NCBI GenBank assembly: GCA_030653935.1
Contig: JAURYL010000086.1
Coordinates: 1 to 62,155, forward strand
Length of the DNA: 62,155 bases
Reading direction: 5' to 3'
From: Pseudomonadota bacterium
GTDB taxonomy: Bacteria > Pseudomonadota > Gammaproteobacteria > Burkholderiales > Thiobacillaceae
Below, piece by piece: positions 1-8,923 of the stretch. The translations under genes were made by a program, and so were the position numbers. A model generated the notes under the pieces. That model was given only the letters and a program-made list of their open reading frames with translations. It was not told where the DNA came from and searched no databases. Numbering within the stretch: the first letter of the stretch is position 1; each line of letters starts with the position of its first letter.

Positions 1-95
1 CTGGACACTGATTCCACGGCAAACTGGACACTCTGTAGTAGCTGCGTAGCACGCGGGATAACCGTGGCACCCTGGGCGATTTTGCCGAGGCCCAC

Positions 96-1634
96 ATGGC
101 GAATAGCAGGTTATCCATGCGCAAGATTCTTGAAGTTCTCCGGCTGCACCACGAAGGCAGCCTCAGCCATCGCGAGATCGCCCGGGTGGTCCATGCATCG
201 CCGACGACAGTGGGCGAAATCCTCCGCCGGGCCAAGTTAGCCGGCGTCCCCTGGCCACTGCCCGCAACACTCAGCGAGGCGGGGCTGGAAGCTCAGTTGT
301 ATCCGCCGGCGGCGCCTTCGAGCCAGGTACGAGCGGAACCCAACTGGCCGGCCGTGCACCGCGAGTTGCGGCAGAAGGGCGTCACGCTCGACCTGCTCTG
401 GCAGGAATACAAGGCCGAGCACCCCGACGGCTATCGCTATAGCGGCTTCTGCGTCCACTACCGGCAGTGGGTCGGCCGCCTCGCGGTGAGCCTGCGCCAG
501 ACCCATGCCCCGGGCGAGAAACTGTTCATCGACTACGCCGGCCCGACCGTGCCCATCGTCGACCCGATGACCGGCGAGCTCCGCCCGGCGGCGATCTTCG
601 TCGCCGTGCTGGGCGCCTCCAACTACACCTACTGCGAAGCCACCTGGAGCCAGAGCCTGCCCGACTGGATCGGCAGCCACGTCCGCACCCTCGAACACCT
701 GGGCGGCGTACCCGCCCTGCTGGTCCCGGACAACCTCAAAAGCGGCGTCACCAAGCCCTGCTTCTACGACCCCGAGATCAACCCGACCTACCGCGACCTG
801 GCCTGCCACTACGCCACCGTGGTCCTGCCCGCCCGACCGCGCCGGCCGAAGGACAAGGCCAAGGCCGAAGGCGGCGTGCTGCTGGTCGAGCGCTGGGTGC
901 TGGCGCGGCTGCGCCACCAGCGTTTCTTCAGCCTGGACGAGATCAACCGGGCCATCGCCGAACTCATGGTTCGGCTCAACACCCGGCCCTTCAAGAAGCT
1001 GCCGGGCTGCCGCCAGTCCGCCTTCGCCGAGATGGATCGGCCCGCCCTGCGGCCGTTGCCGGCGACACGCTACGAGTTCGCCGAATGGAAGGTGGCGCGG
1101 GTCGGCATCGACTATCACGTCGAGGTGATCGGCCATTACTACTCGGTGCCCTACCGCTTGGCCCGCGAGAAGGTCGACGTCCGCCTGACGGCCAGCATCG
1201 TCGAGCTGTTCCATCGCGGTGCCCGGATTGCCAGCCACGCGCGCTGCGATACCCGGGGCCGCCACTCCACCCTGGATGCCCACATGGCGCCGGCCCACCA
1301 GGCCGCCCTGGGCTGGAACGCGCCGCGCCTGCTTGAATGGGCCGGGCGCATCGGGCCGCATACCCAGGCGGTGGTGGAACACGTCCTGAATCAACGCCGG
1401 CATCCGCAGCAGGGCTACCGCGCCTGCCTGGGCATCCTGCGCTTGGGCAAGGCCTTCGCTGATGGCCGTCTGGAAGCCGCCTGCGAGCGGGCCATCGGCA
1501 TCGGCGCCGTGTCTTACCGCAGCCTGAAATCCATCTTGCAGCATGGCCTGGACAAGCAGCCGGAGAGCCCCCCGGCGCAGACCCATTTGCCCCTGGCACA
1601 CGCCAACGTGCGTGGCTCCGATTACTACCACTGA
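96..1634 (+). CDS. istA: IS21-family transposase IstA
   Basis: This 512-residue DDE transposase has an N-terminal helix-turn-helix region (about residues 8-50, with SHREIARVVHASPTTVGEIL) and an RNase H-like catalytic core. The likely acidic triad is D146 (FIDYAG), D212 (VPDNLK) and E258 (KAEGG). Length and motif order match full-length IstA. It acts with the ATPase IstB to cut and join the element's ends. istB follows after 35 bp. A later start at residue 8 (MRKILEVL) is also possible. The gene looks intact, so the element may still be active. Confidence 0.93.
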   Translation: MANSRLSMRKILEVLRLHHEGSLSHREIARVVHASPTTVGEILRRAKLAGVPWPLPATLSEAGLEAQLYPPAAPSSQVRAEPNWPAVHRELRQKGVTLDLLWQEYKAEHPDGYRYSGFCVHYRQWVGRLAVSLRQTHAPGEKLFIDYAGPTVPIVDPMTGELRPAAIFVAVLGASNYTYCEATWSQSLPDWIGSHVRTLEHLGGVPALLVPDNLKSGVTKPCFYDPEINPTYRDLACHYATVVLPARPRRPKDKAKAEGGVLLVERWVLARLRHQRFFSLDEINRAIAELMVRLNTRPFKKLPGCRQSAFAEMDRPALRPLPATRYEFAEWKVARVGIDYHVEVIGHYYSVPYRLAREKVDVRLTASIVELFHRGARIASHARCDTRGRHSTLDAHMAPAHQAALGWNAPRLLEWAGRIGPHTQAVVEHVLNQRRHPQQGYRACLGILRLGKAFADGRLEAACERAIGIGAVSYRSLKSILQHGLDKQPESPPAQTHLPLAHANVRGSDYYH

Positions 1635-1669
1635 CCCCCTCTGCCCCCCATACCGAAGGAGATTGACCC

Positions 1670-2404
1670 ATGCTGAACCATCCCACCGTCGACAAACTCC
1701 ACCAACTCCGCCTCACCGGCATGGCTCGTGCCCTGGCGCAGCAGGTGCTGAGCCCGGAGATCGGCCAGTTATCGTTCGAGGAACGCCTCGGCCTGCTGGT
1801 CGACAGCGAGGCCGCCGAGCGCGAATCGCGCCAGAACGCGGCGCGCCTGAAGCGGGCCCGGCTGAAGCAGGCCGCCACCCCGGAGGATGTCGACTACCGG
1901 CATCCGCGCGGCCTCGACCGGGCGCTGTTCGCCCGTCTGATGACCGGGCATTGGGTGAGTGCGCATCAGAACGTCCTGATCTGTGGCCCCACCGGCGTGG
2001 GCAAGACCTTCCTCGCCTGCGCCCTGGCCAACCAGGCCTGTCGGCAAGGCCATTCGGTGCTCTATGTGCGCCTGCCACGGCTGTTGCCGGCCCTGGCCAT
2101 CGGCCGGGGTGACGGCAGTTATGCCAAGTCGCTGGCGCAGTTGGCGAAGACCGATGTCCTGGTCATCGACGACTGGGGCCTGGCGCCGCTGACCGACGAG
2201 GGCCGTCGGGATTTGCTGGAGATCTTCGATGACCGCCACGGGACGCGCTCGACCCTCATCACCAGCCAGTTGCCGGTGAAGCATTGGCATGACGCGATCG
2301 GTGACCCCACCCTGGCCGACGCCATCCTCGACCGCCTGCTGCACCAGTCCCACAGCATCGACCTCGACGGCGAATCCCTGCGCAAGAAGGGGAAGCCCGA
2401 ATGA
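1670..2404 (+). CDS. istB: IS21-family helper ATPase IstB
   Basis: This 244-residue AAA+ ATPase resembles DnaC and assists target selection by IstA. It has Walker A GPTGVGKT at residues 106-113 and Walker B VLVIDDWG near residue 160. The ATG follows an AAGGAG Shine-Dalgarno at good spacing. Full length for the family and no frameshift seen. Together with istA it makes a complete transposition module. Confidence 0.93.
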   Translation: MLNHPTVDKLHQLRLTGMARALAQQVLSPEIGQLSFEERLGLLVDSEAAERESRQNAARLKRARLKQAATPEDVDYRHPRGLDRALFARLMTGHWVSAHQNVLICGPTGVGKTFLACALANQACRQGHSVLYVRLPRLLPALAIGRGDGSYAKSLAQLAKTDVLVIDDWGLAPLTDEGRRDLLEIFDDRHGTRSTLITSQLPVKHWHDAIGDPTLADAILDRLLHQSHSIDLDGESLRKKGKPE

Positions 2405-2560
2405 GCGTCCCACCGAGTTCGACGAGTTACCCACCGCCGCCCGCCAGCCAGCCTGCGTGTGGGCGCGCGTCTGGCGGGCGGCCGTGGATAACTCTGCGTC
2501 CGAGCGCTGACCGACCCCCGCCGGTTCCCCCGGTGTTACGTAGTCACGAATCAACCGCGC

Positions 2561-2575
2561 CGTTACGGCGTAACG
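2561..2575. promoter_or_regulatory. Palindromic operator candidate, copy 1
   Basis: CGTTACGGCGTAACG is a perfect 7-bp inverted repeat around one central base. It ends 12 bases before the passenger ATG at 2588, where a bound repressor would block translation initiation or transcription. A weaker half-match (TGTTACGTAGTCACG) lies at 2534-2548. Confidence 0.55.
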
Positions 2576-2587
2576 GAGACGCCTTCC

Positions 2588-2884
2588 ATGGCTAAAACAG
2601 CAGCGCAGCGGCAACAAGCCTATCGAAAGAGCCGACCGGTGGCGGGGGAGAACGGCGAGCGACGGATCAACACCTGGGTCAGCACGACCACCGCCCTGGC
2701 GTTGGCCAGACTGTCCCGACGTTACGGCGTAACGAACCGCCAAATGCTCGAACGCCTGATCAAAGACGCGGATGAACAGGTACTGGCCACGCTCGAATTG
2801 GACTCGGCCGAATGGGAGGAATATTTCCTGCGCAATTCGTTACGCAGTAACGATTCCGCAAGCCCGCCTGCGAGCGAACCATGA
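2588..2884 (+). CDS. Ribbon-helix-helix-like passenger protein of the IS21 element
   Basis: This 98-residue protein is encoded between istB and the right IS end. The middle part (RRINTWVSTTTALALARLSR, then RYGVTNRQMLERLIKDA) reads as a beta strand followed by two helices, as in small ribbon-helix-helix regulators such as plasmid CopB/RepA2-type repressors; this is pattern recognition and not a confirmed match. A 15-bp palindrome lies 13 bp before the ATG, and two more copies lie inside the coding sequence, which suggests autoregulation. It is not part of the standard IS21 gene set, so its role (control of transposition, or plain cargo) is unknown. Confidence 0.6.
   Translation: MAKTAAQRQQAYRKSRPVAGENGERRINTWVSTTTALALARLSRRYGVTNRQMLERLIKDADEQVLATLELDSAEWEEYFLRNSLRSNDSASPPASEP
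2720..2734. promoter_or_regulatory. Palindromic operator candidate, copy 2 (inside the passenger gene)
   Basis: The sequence is identical to copy 1 over all 15 bases, yet it lies within codons of the ribbon-helix-helix-like gene. Exact recurrence of a 15-bp palindrome in 160 bp is not expected by chance. Confidence 0.5.
2838..2852. promoter_or_regulatory. Palindromic operator candidate, copy 3 (inside the passenger gene)
   Basis: CGTTACGCAGTAACG matches the other copies except at the centre and one arm base. It lies near the 3' end of the passenger gene, before the IS right end. Confidence 0.45.
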
Positions 2885-2955
2885 CCAACAAAATTTGACC
2901 CTGACAGACCCTTCAAAGTACAAGACAAAAACCCCGCGTCGCTACGCTCCGAAAC

Positions 2956-3020
2956 TGTCCAGTTTCGCGTGGAATGACTGTCCAGTTTGCCGTGGAATGG
3001 GTGTCCAGTTTGCGTGGAAT
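2956..3020 (+). repeat. Right-end repeats of the IS21 element (three units)
   Basis: Three near-identical 19-20 bp units start at 2956, 2979 and 3002, each reading TGTCCAG...GTGGAAT. The reverse complement of the unit is present at 1-33 on the left side. They are the expected multiple binding sites for the IS21 transposase. The third unit is one base shorter than the second. Confidence 0.8.
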
Positions 3021-3026
3021 ACGCAC

Positions 3027-3150
3027 AAATCCCGGTAGAAGTTTTCGTGGGGTCCGATGGACTCCAGGGTGACCAGGTGGACGCCATCATCGACCGTGTG
3101 CCGAGCAGGTAGCGTTGGCCTTGGCTGCGGAACTTGAACACGAACCGCCG
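3027..3150 (-). pseudogene. RelE/ParE-type toxin fragment, copy A, cut by the IS element
   Basis: Read on the minus strand, this is the C-terminal part of a RelE/ParE toxin (FKFRSQGQRYLLG, then after a frameshift TVDDG and LESIGPHENFYRD). It is a direct duplicate of copy B at 3263-3387. One base is missing compared with copy B, which breaks the frame after YLLG. The IS21 right end lies immediately after the NFYRD codons, and a REP-like hairpin is inserted at the other side. It cannot make a working toxin. Confidence 0.75.
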
Positions 3151-3154
3151 CGAT

Positions 3155-3185
3155 GTTGGGCACGCTTCGCTTTGCCCAACCTACG
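3155..3185 (-). repeat. REP-like hairpin, family 1 (GTTGGGC...GCCCAAC)
   Basis: The sequence GTTGGGCACGCTTCGCTTTG is followed by CCCAACCTACG, an imperfect hairpin seen at several other places in this window (3386, 25423, 28730, 45367, 49202). Here it is inserted in toxin copy A in the opposite orientation to the insertion in copy B. Confidence 0.8.
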
Positions 3186-3252
3186 TCACTACCCATAGTG
3201 GGTGTCTGCGACAACCGGATAAGCACGGGTCGTTTTTGTTGCTGCAAGTGGC

Positions 3253-3499
3253 TCAGTGCTGGAAATCCCGGTAGAAGTTTTCGTGGGGTCCGATGGACTC
3301 CAGGGTGACCAGGCAGACACCATCATCAACCGTGTAGCCGAGCAGATAGCGTTGGCCCTGGCTGCGGAACTTGAACACGAACTGCCGTAGGTTGGGCAAA
3401 GCGAAGCGTGCCCAACGAACCGACATCCGCCGCCACGTTGTCGTGGAGTTTCTTGTACTGCCGCGCAAAACGGCGAGTCTGGCGGACTTCGTAACTTAC
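3253..3499 (-). pseudogene. RelE/ParE-type toxin, copy B, broken by a REP-like insertion
   Basis: The N-terminal piece (3499 downward) reads VSYEVRQTRRFARQYKKLHD and continues NVAADV. The C-terminal piece reads RQFVFKFRSQGQRYLLGYTV and continues to ESIGPHENFYRDF. These are the two ends of one RelE/ParE toxin, but they lie in different frames with a family-1 REP hairpin (3386-3416) between them, and a central stretch of about 20 residues expected for the family is missing. No ATG, GTG or TTG begins the N-terminal frame; the codon at the expected start is GTA. It overlaps the antitoxin stop by 4 bases. The toxin is therefore inactive while the antitoxin is intact. Confidence 0.75.
3386..3416 (+). 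repeat. REP-like hairpin, family 1, inside toxin copy B
   Basis: CGTAGGTTGGGCAAAGCGAA continues GCGTGCCCAAC. It sits at the same toxin position as the hairpin at 3155-3185 but reversed. Confidence 0.8.
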
Positions 3500-3729
3500 C
3501 CTCGAAGGCTCCGGGGTACGAAGGGTGTGGACTGGTCGCGCGGCTCGGAGAGGGAGGCCAGCGATTCGGCGATGAAACTCACCGGAAGATCCGGATTGTC
3601 GATCGCCGCGCGGCCAATCTTGGCCCAGTACTCGATCTGCCCGGCAATGGTGCGATGCTCGCTTGCGGCATCGGCTTTGGCCTGGTCGTAAAGGGTCCGG
3701 TCGATGCGGATGGAGGTGGATACAGACAT
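3496..3729 (-). CDS. ParD-like antitoxin
   Basis: This 77-residue protein begins MSVSTSIRIDRTLYDQAKAD, a ribbon-helix-helix N-terminus typical of ParD-like antitoxins. It continues with EYWAKIGRAAIDNPDLPVSF, a helical region of the kind that usually contacts the toxin. The ATG at 3729 was chosen because the family starts directly with this strand; an open frame continues upstream to 4065 without support. Its partner toxin, directly downstream, is a pseudogene, so this may be an orphan antitoxin that still neutralises related toxins. Confidence 0.75.
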   Translation of the reverse strand: MSVSTSIRIDRTLYDQAKADAASEHRTIAGQIEYWAKIGRAAIDNPDLPVSFIAESLASLSEPRDQSTPFVPRSLRG

Positions 3730-3848
3730 GGCAAGCCCTCTTGCTACAAATGTGGTCGACGCATCTTGGCGTATGCCTTCATGGCGTTCAAAGCAGCAAA
3801 ATCCGTCGGCTCCCGGCAAGGACTGAGTGTCTTTCCGGCAGGGTAATA

Positions 3849-4087
3849 AGGAACGGGTACGAAATAACTTCCGCATTCTGGCCGCACTGGCGGGCGCGCT
3901 GCCGCGTTGCTGGTCGCTTGCAGGGAACGGCCCTGTGGCGCGTCCGGCGCCTTGCATCGCCCTTGCAGGGTGCGCCTGCGCTTGCACGCGCAGGCCGTTA
4001 CGCAGGCGGGCAGCATGCTGCCCGAATTCCCTGCTCCACTCCCGCCAGCACACCCATAATTGCACAAGTTATTTCGTACCCGTTCCT
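3849..4087. mobile_element. MITE-like element, family A (239 bp, 22-bp perfect terminal inverted repeats)
   Basis: The ends at 3849-3870 and 4066-4087 are exact reverse complements over 22 bases, beginning AGGAACGGGTACGAAATAAC. The interior has no convincing gene. No clear target duplication was found at the flanks. It fills most of the 400-bp gap between the antitoxin and vapC. Confidence 0.75.
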
Positions 4088-4114
4088 AAACGGCGACTTT
4101 GGTCGCCGTTTTTC
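4088..4114 (+). terminator. Terminator-like hairpin
   Basis: A perfect 10-bp stem (AAACGGCGAC / GTCGCCGTTT) with a TTTG loop is followed by a short T run on the plus strand. It abuts the right end of MITE A and lies downstream of the minus-strand vapC, for which the T run is on the wrong side; it may still act as a bidirectional barrier. Confidence 0.45.
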
Positions 4115-4128
4115 ATCGACAGGCCGCG

Positions 4129-4557
4129 TCAATCACCCACGGTGGGCATGCCCAGTACCTTGGCGGCTTTGCGTAAACGTTTATCAAAGCAGGCAAAGTG
4201 GACGACTTCCTGTGCTTGCGCTTGAAGCACACAGACAGCCGCGAGTTGCACGCTGTCATAGCCCCGCAAGGCGAAGGTATCTGCATGTTCCCCAGCCAAT
4301 TCCACCAAGGCTTGGTTCACTTCGACAATGGCAAAACGTACCCAATGGGCTTGCAGGCGCTGGCGAGCCTGTTCGATCACGGCGCTATCCACCTCCACTT
4401 CTCTTGCTCGACGAGCCAGCGCAGCCATGGCTTCCGCCCACGTGATGCGACAGACGGCAAGTACCGAAGCGGCCTTGGCTTCGGCCAGCATCAGCTCGCT
4501 TTCCGCTTCATTCAGATAGAGCTTGATGAGCGCGGAAGTGTCGCAATACAGGATCAT
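4129..4557 (-). CDS. vapC: VapC-type PIN-domain ribonuclease toxin
   Basis: This 142-residue PIN protein begins MILYCDTSALIKLYLNEAES. Expected PIN acidic residues are visible: D6 in CDTSAL, E in WAEAMAAL, D in LRGYDSVQLAA and D in FACFDKRL. VapC toxins cleave RNA, often initiator tRNA, when not held by VapB. It overlaps the upstream antitoxin gene by 4 bases, so the pair is translationally coupled with antitoxin first. Both proteins look full length and the pair may be functional. Confidence 0.85.
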   Translation of the reverse strand: MILYCDTSALIKLYLNEAESELMLAEAKAASVLAVCRITWAEAMAALARRAREVEVDSAVIEQARQRLQAHWVRFAIVEVNQALVELAGEHADTFALRGYDSVQLAAVCVLQAQAQEVVHFACFDKRLRKAAKVLGMPTVGD

Positions 4558-4820
4558 CCCCGATCCTCCAGCACCATCTGGCTGACGGGCGTCCCCAACG
4601 GGCTTAGTACGAGCGGTTGTTCGAACTCGGGCTTGCCCCCGGCCCAGGTCACCGCACCGCTTGCTATCAGGTGGCGCAGCCCCTCATCACCTTGAGGCGG
4701 AATGCCAACAATGCGTGCAATCGGCCGATTGTGCGAGGTCACCTCAATCACTTCGCCCGCTTGGGCCTGGGCCAGCATCTGGGATAAACCAGACTTCAAT
4801 TCGCGGATGCCAACATGCAT
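4554..4820 (-). CDS. Phd/YefM-type antitoxin of the VapC pair
   Basis: This 88-residue protein starts MHVGIRELKSGLSQMLAQAQ, and the segment GEVIEVTSHNRPIARIVGI is the typical Phd/YefM DNA-binding fold. The C-terminal tail would bind and block VapC. The ATG at 4820 is preferred over an upstream frame reaching 4970, because family members begin with this strand. It is the first gene of the pair, and an AT-rich stretch at 4821-4880 probably holds the promoter and operator. Confidence 0.85.
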   Translation of the reverse strand: MHVGIRELKSGLSQMLAQAQAGEVIEVTSHNRPIARIVGIPPQGDEGLRHLIASGAVTWAGGKPEFEQPLVLSPLGTPVSQMVLEDRG

Positions 4821-4881
4821 GACGTTTCCTTTTTGGAAAAGAGAGTGGTCATATTTATACGATAAGCAAGCAATAATGTGG

Positions 4882-5094
4882 TCACTTATTTTCGTTATGG
4901 GACGGCGGATGGTCGGGTAATGTGTGGCCGAAGTGGAAGGACAGCATCGCTTCCAGTTGATCTTTCGCATGAAGCGGCTTGGCCGCCAGCCTTGGGTGAG
5001 TTACCAGTCGCCCATTGATGATTTCGCCCACCAAGGTTTCCGGCAGGTCGAGCAAGTCTTGACAAGTGGCAAGGCGTTTGTCTGGTAATTCCAT
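4882..5094 (-). pseudogene. Truncated Uma2-family (DUF820) nuclease fragment
   Basis: The 70 residues starting MELPDKRLATCQDLLDLPET and continuing LVGEIINGRLVTHPR match the N-terminal part of Uma2-family proteins, which are usually about 180-200 residues and PD-(D/E)XK nuclease-like. The frame then degenerates and stops before the catalytic core. It lies between VapBC and the large oxidoreductase gene and appears to be a deletion remnant. Confidence 0.6.
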
Positions 5095-5104
5095 CACGGC
5101 ATCC

Positions 5105-8100
5105 CTACAGCAGCACCCGCTCGATCCCGCCATCATTGGCCTTGGCGACGAATTCCTTCATCCAGTTCTCGCCCAGTTTCAGGCGCGCCAGTTCCACCAC
5201 GATGTAGTCGGCTTCGATCTTGCTGTCTTCGGCGTAACGGTCGAGGCCTTGCAGGCAGGAGGGGCAGGTAGTCAGCACTTTCACCGTGTCCGTACCTGGC
5301 CCGCGCAATCCAGTCGCGACCCGGTCGATTTCTTCGGCCTTGCGGAAGCGCACCTGGGTGGCGATGTCCGGGCGGCTGGCGGCGAAGGTGCCGGATTCGC
5401 CGCAGCAGCGTTCCGACAGTTTCACATCCGACCCCATCAGTTTCTTCACCGTGCCCAGCGGGTTGTGCAGCTTGATCGGGGTGTGGCAGGGGTCGTGGTA
5501 CATGTATTTGACGCCACCCGCGCCTTCCAGTTTGACGCCTTTCTCCATCATGTATTCGTGGATGTCCATGATGCGGCAGCCGGGGAATATCTTGTCGAAC
5601 TGGTATTCCATCAACTGATCCAGGCAGGTGCCGCAGGACACCAGGACGGTCTTGATGTCGAGGTAGTTCAGGGTGTTGGCGATGCGGTGGAACAGCACCC
5701 GGTTCTGCATGGTGATGGCTTCGCCCTTGGGGCGGTCGCCGGTGGCGATTTGCGGGTAGCCGCAGCAGAGATAGGTGGGCGGAAGCACGGTCTGCGCGCC
5801 GAGTTCATACAGCCAGGCCAGGGTGGCGAGGCCGACCTGGGAGAACAGGCGCTCGGAACCGCAGCCGGGGAAGTAGAAGACGGCGTCCGACTCTTCCGTC
5901 ACCTTGGCCGGGTCGCGCAGCACCGGCACCACTTTGGGGTCGGTGAGGCCGAGCATTTGCCTTGCCGTCTTGCTGATCAGACCGCCGGGCAATGAACGGT
6001 TGAAGAAGTGAATCACCTGGGTCTTCGCGTCCGGCTTGCCGACGCTGGAGGGTGGTTGCCGCATCGCTTCCTTCACCACCGGCAGCGTGCGCATCACCGC
6101 CGCGCCCAGGCGCTGGCCAATGTAGCCGAACTCGATGGCGCCCTTGCGCAGGACATGGATGACGTCGCCATCGGTGCTGTTGAGGAAGGCCATCGCCAGG
6201 CGCGAGGCCGGCGCTTTCTTCTTCTTGCCGGCGGCATTGAGAAAGTTGCGCATGGCCACGGTGACGTCGCCGAAGTCGATGTCCACTGGGCAGGGGTTGA
6301 CGCATTTGTGGCAGACCGTGCAATGGTCGGCGACATCGTCGAACTCATCGAAGTGTTTCAGCGAGATGCCGCGCCGGGTCTGTTCCTCGTAGAGGAAGGC
6401 CTCGATCAGCAGCGAGGTGGCGAGAATCTTGTTGCGCGGCGAGTAGAGCAGATTGGCGCGCGGCACATGGGTGGTGCACACCGGTTTGCATTTGCCGCAA
6501 CGCAGGCAGTCCTTGATCGAGTCGGCGATAGCGCCGATCTCGGACTGCTCCATGATCAGTGATTCCAGCTCCAGCAGGCCGAACGAGGGCGTGTAGGCGT
6601 TGGACAGGTCTGCCCCCTGCAGCAGCTTGCCCTTGTTGAAGCGGCCTTCCGGGTCGACCTGGTTCTTGTAGGCGGCGAACGCCGACAAGGTTTGATCGGA
6701 GAGGAATTCCAGCTTGGTGATGCCGATGCCGTGCTCGCCCGAGATGACGCCGCCCAGGTCCTGCGCCAGGCGCATGATGCGGGCCACCGCCTGGTTGGCG
6801 GTTTGCAGCATGGCGTAATCGTCGGAATTGACCGGGATGTTGGTATGCACGTTGCCGTCGCCGGCGTGCATGTGCAGGGCGACAAACACGCGGCCTTTCA
6901 GCACCCGCTGGTGGATCGCCGCGCAGGCGGCCAGGACCGGCTCGTATTCGCGTCCGGTGAAAATCTGCATCAGTTCGCCGCGCACTTCGCGCTTCCAGGA
7001 GACGCGCAGGCTGTGGTCCTGAAGGGCCGCGAACACCGATTTGTTTTCCTTGCGCGGCAGGCGCTCATCGACCACGCACAGATGCGGCGGCAGCGGCGCG
7101 TCCAGGTCGTCGAGATAGCCTTGCCAGCGTCCGCGCACCTCGGCGCACAGGGTCAGGGCGCGTTCGCGCCGGGCTTCGGTCAGTTCCGGGTCGGCGGTGC
7201 CTTCTTCGTCCTCGGTCAGCGGTAGCGTGCCCTTGAGGAAGTCTTCCAGTTCGCCCAGCAGCGCCAGCTTGTTCTTGATCGACAGTTCGATGTTGATCCG
7301 CTCCACGCCATCCGAGTAGTCGGCCAGACGGTCGAGCGGTATCACCACGTCCTCGTTCACCTTGAAGGCATTGGTGTGCTTGGCGATGGCGGCGGTGCGG
7401 GCGCGGTCGAGCCAGAATTTCTTGCGCGTCTCCGCGCTCGTTGCGATGAAACCCTCGCCGCCACGGGCGCGGGCGCATTCGACGATGCGGGTGGCGGCGG
7501 CGTCCACGGCGGCCATGTCGTCGGAGGCGATGTCGGCCAGCAGCACCATGTTCGGGCGGCCGCTGCGTTCTGCCTTGGTGGCATAGCCCACCGCCTTGAT
7601 GTAGCGCGCGTCCATGTGTTCCAGGCCGGCGAGGAGGACCGCGCCGGGGCTGCCGCTGAATTCGCTGGTGATTTCAACGATGGCCGGCACCGCTTCGGAA
7701 ACCTGGCCGAAGAACTCCAGGCAAACCGTGCGGATTTGCGGCGGCATGCGGTGCAGGACGAACGTGGCCTGGGTGATGAGGCCGTCGCAGCCTTCCTTCT
7801 GGATGCCGGGCAGGCCGGAGAGGAACTTGTCGGTGACGTCCTTGCCGAGACCACGCTTGCGGAAGGCGTGGCCGGGGATTTCCAGGATTTCCGGCTCGCC
7901 CTTGGGCTTGCCGTCGGCATAAAAGCGGCGCAACTCGAAACGCGCCAGTTCGACGTCGTGGATCTTCGACAGGTTGTGGTCGAGGCGGGTGACTTCCAGC
8001 CAGTCGGCATCCGGCGTCACCATCTTCCAGGACACCAGGTTGTCCAGCGCCGTGCCCCACAGCACGGCCTTCTTGCCGCCGGCGTTCATCGACACGTTGC

Positions 8101-8923
8101 CGCCGATGCAGGAGGCATCGGCCGAGGTCGGGTCGACCGCGAAGGCCAGGCCGGCCGCTTCCGCCACTTCCATCACCCGGCGCGTCACCACCCCGGCGCC
8201 GCAGGTGATGGTCGGCGTCGGGGTGGCATGGCCGGGCAGCACGCGTTGCTCGATGTCGCTCTTGTAATCGAGTTTTTCCGTGTTGATCACCGCCGAGAAG
8301 CGGGTCAGCGGCACCGCGCCGCCGGTATAGCCGGTGCCGCCGCCACGCGGGATCACGGTCAGCCCGAGTTCGATGCAGCCGGCCACCAGGGCGGGGATCT
8401 CGTTCTCGTTGTCCGGGTTGAGTACCACGAAGGGGTATTCCACGCGCCAGTCGGTGGCGTCGGTGACATGACTGACCCGGGCCATGCCGTCGAAGGCGAT
8501 GTTGTCGCGGCGGGTGTGGCGGGTGAGCGTGCGCAGCAGGCCCTCGCGCAGATGGCTGGTTTCCGCGAAGCCGGCGTCGAAGGTGTCGACCGCGCGGTTC
8601 GACAGTTCCAGCAACTTGCCGACCCGCTCATTGCCCTGGCGGCGTTTCTCTATTTCGCCGAGACGGTGGCGCAGCGCCTGGATCAGCAATGCCCGGCGCG
8701 CCGGGTTGGCGAGCAGGTCATCTTCCAGATAGGGGTTGCGGGTGACCACCCAGATGTCGCCCAGCACTTCGAACAACATCCGCGCGGAACGCCCGGTCTT
8801 GCGCTCGCCGCGCAATTCCTCCACCAGACGCCAGCCCTCGGCGCCGAGCAGACGGAGAATGATTTCCCGGTCGGAGAACGAAGTGTAGTTGTAGGGAATC
8901 TCGCGGATGCGTTCGGTGGTCAT
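5105..8923 (-). CDS. Giant FAD/4Fe-4S oxidoreductase (DUF3683, GlcD-GlcF/D-lactate dehydrogenase-like)
   Basis: This protein of about 1272 residues fuses several modules: a DUF3683-like N-terminus ([16 protein letters not shown]), an FAD-binding PCMH domain ([17 protein letters not shown]), an FAD-oxidase C-terminal region, two 4Fe-4S motifs ([11 protein letters not shown] and [12 protein letters not shown]) and a C-terminal pair of CCG cysteine-rich domains ([22 protein letters not shown]). This is the layout of 2-hydroxyacid oxidases such as glycolate or D-lactate dehydrogenases in which the GlcD-like and GlcF-like parts are joined. It probably passes electrons from a 2-hydroxyacid to quinone, but the substrate is not known. 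The ATG at 8923 ([10 protein letters not shown]) is preferred to one at 9001. It appears to be a single-gene unit. Confidence 0.85.
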   Translation of the reverse strand: MTTERIREIPYNYTSFSDREIILRLLGAEGWRLVEELRGERKTGRSARMLFEVLGDIWVVTRNPYLEDDLLANPARRALLIQALRHRLGEIEKRRQGNERVGKLLELSNRAVDTFDAGFAETSHLREGLLRTLTRHTRRDNIAFDGMARVSHVTDATDWRVEYPFVVLNPDNENEIPALVAGCIELGLTVIPRGGGTGYTGGAVPLTRFSAVINTEKLDYKSDIEQRVLPGHATPTPTITCGAGVVTRRVMEVAEAAGLAFAVDPTSADASCIGGNVSMNAGGKKAVLWGTALDNLVSWKMVTPDADWLEVTRLDHNLSKIHDVELARFELRRFYADGKPKGEPEILEIPGHAFRKRGLGKDVTDKFLSGLPGIQKEGCDGLITQATFVLHRMPPQIRTVCLEFFGQVSEAVPAIVEITSEFSGSPGAVLLAGLEHMDARYIKAVGYATKAERSGRPNMVLLADIASDDMAAVDAAATRIVECARARGGEGFIATSAETRKKFWLDRARTAAIAKHTNAFKVNEDVVIPLDRLADYSDGVERINIELSIKNKLALLGELEDFLKGTLPLTEDEEGTADPELTEARRERALTLCAEVRGRWQGYLDDLDAPLPPHLCVVDERLPRKENKSVFAALQDHSLRVSWKREVRGELMQIFTGREYEPVLAACAAIHQRVLKGRVFVALHMHAGDGNVHTNIPVNSDDYAMLQTANQAVARIMRLAQDLGGVISGEHGIGITKLEFLSDQTLSAFAAYKNQVDPEGRFNKGKLLQGADLSNAYTPSFGLLELESLIMEQSEIGAIADSIKDCLRCGKCKPVCTTHVPRANLLYSPRNKILATSLLIEAFLYEEQTRRGISLKHFDEFDDVADHCTVCHKCVNPCPVDIDFGDVTVAMRNFLNAAGKKKKAPASRLAMAFLNSTDGDVIHVLRKGAIEFGYIGQRLGAAVMRTLPVVKEAMRQPPSSVGKPDAKTQVIHFFNRSLPGGLISKTARQMLGLTDPKVVPVLRDPAKVTEESDAVFYFPGCGSERLFSQVGLATLAWLYELGAQTVLPPTYLCCGYPQIATGDRPKGEAITMQNRVLFHRIANTLNYLDIKTVLVSCGTCLDQLMEYQFDKIFPGCRIMDIHEYMMEKGVKLEGAGGVKYMYHDPCHTPIKLHNPLGTVKKLMGSDVKLSERCCGESGTFAASRPDIATQVRFRKAEEIDRVATGLRGPGTDTVKVLTTCPSCLQGLDRYAEDSKIEADYIVVELARLKLGENWMKEFVAKANDGGIERVLL

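Larger units (their letters stand above)
1..3020 (+). mobile_element. IS21-family insertion sequence, left end at or beyond the window edge
   Basis: The element carries istA and istB in the usual order, plus a small passenger gene. Both ends hold repeated transposase-binding-type units of the form TGTCCAGTTTGCCGTGGAAT: reverse-complemented at about 1-33 on the left, and three direct units at 2956-3020 on the right. Multiple subterminal repeats are typical of IS21. The right end lies within a few bases of a decayed toxin gene fragment, so the element appears to have inserted there. The left boundary and the target duplication cannot be checked because the window starts inside or at the left end. 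Confidence 0.85.

Noticed and set aside
237..1631. Long minus-strand open frame opposite istA (464 codons)
   Set aside because: It is a shadow of istA caused by high GC; composition is Gly/Ala/Arg-rich with no domain.
3496..4065. Extended 189-residue form of the ParD-like antitoxin
   Set aside because: The upstream part runs through MITE A and has no support; the family starts at the ATG at 3729.
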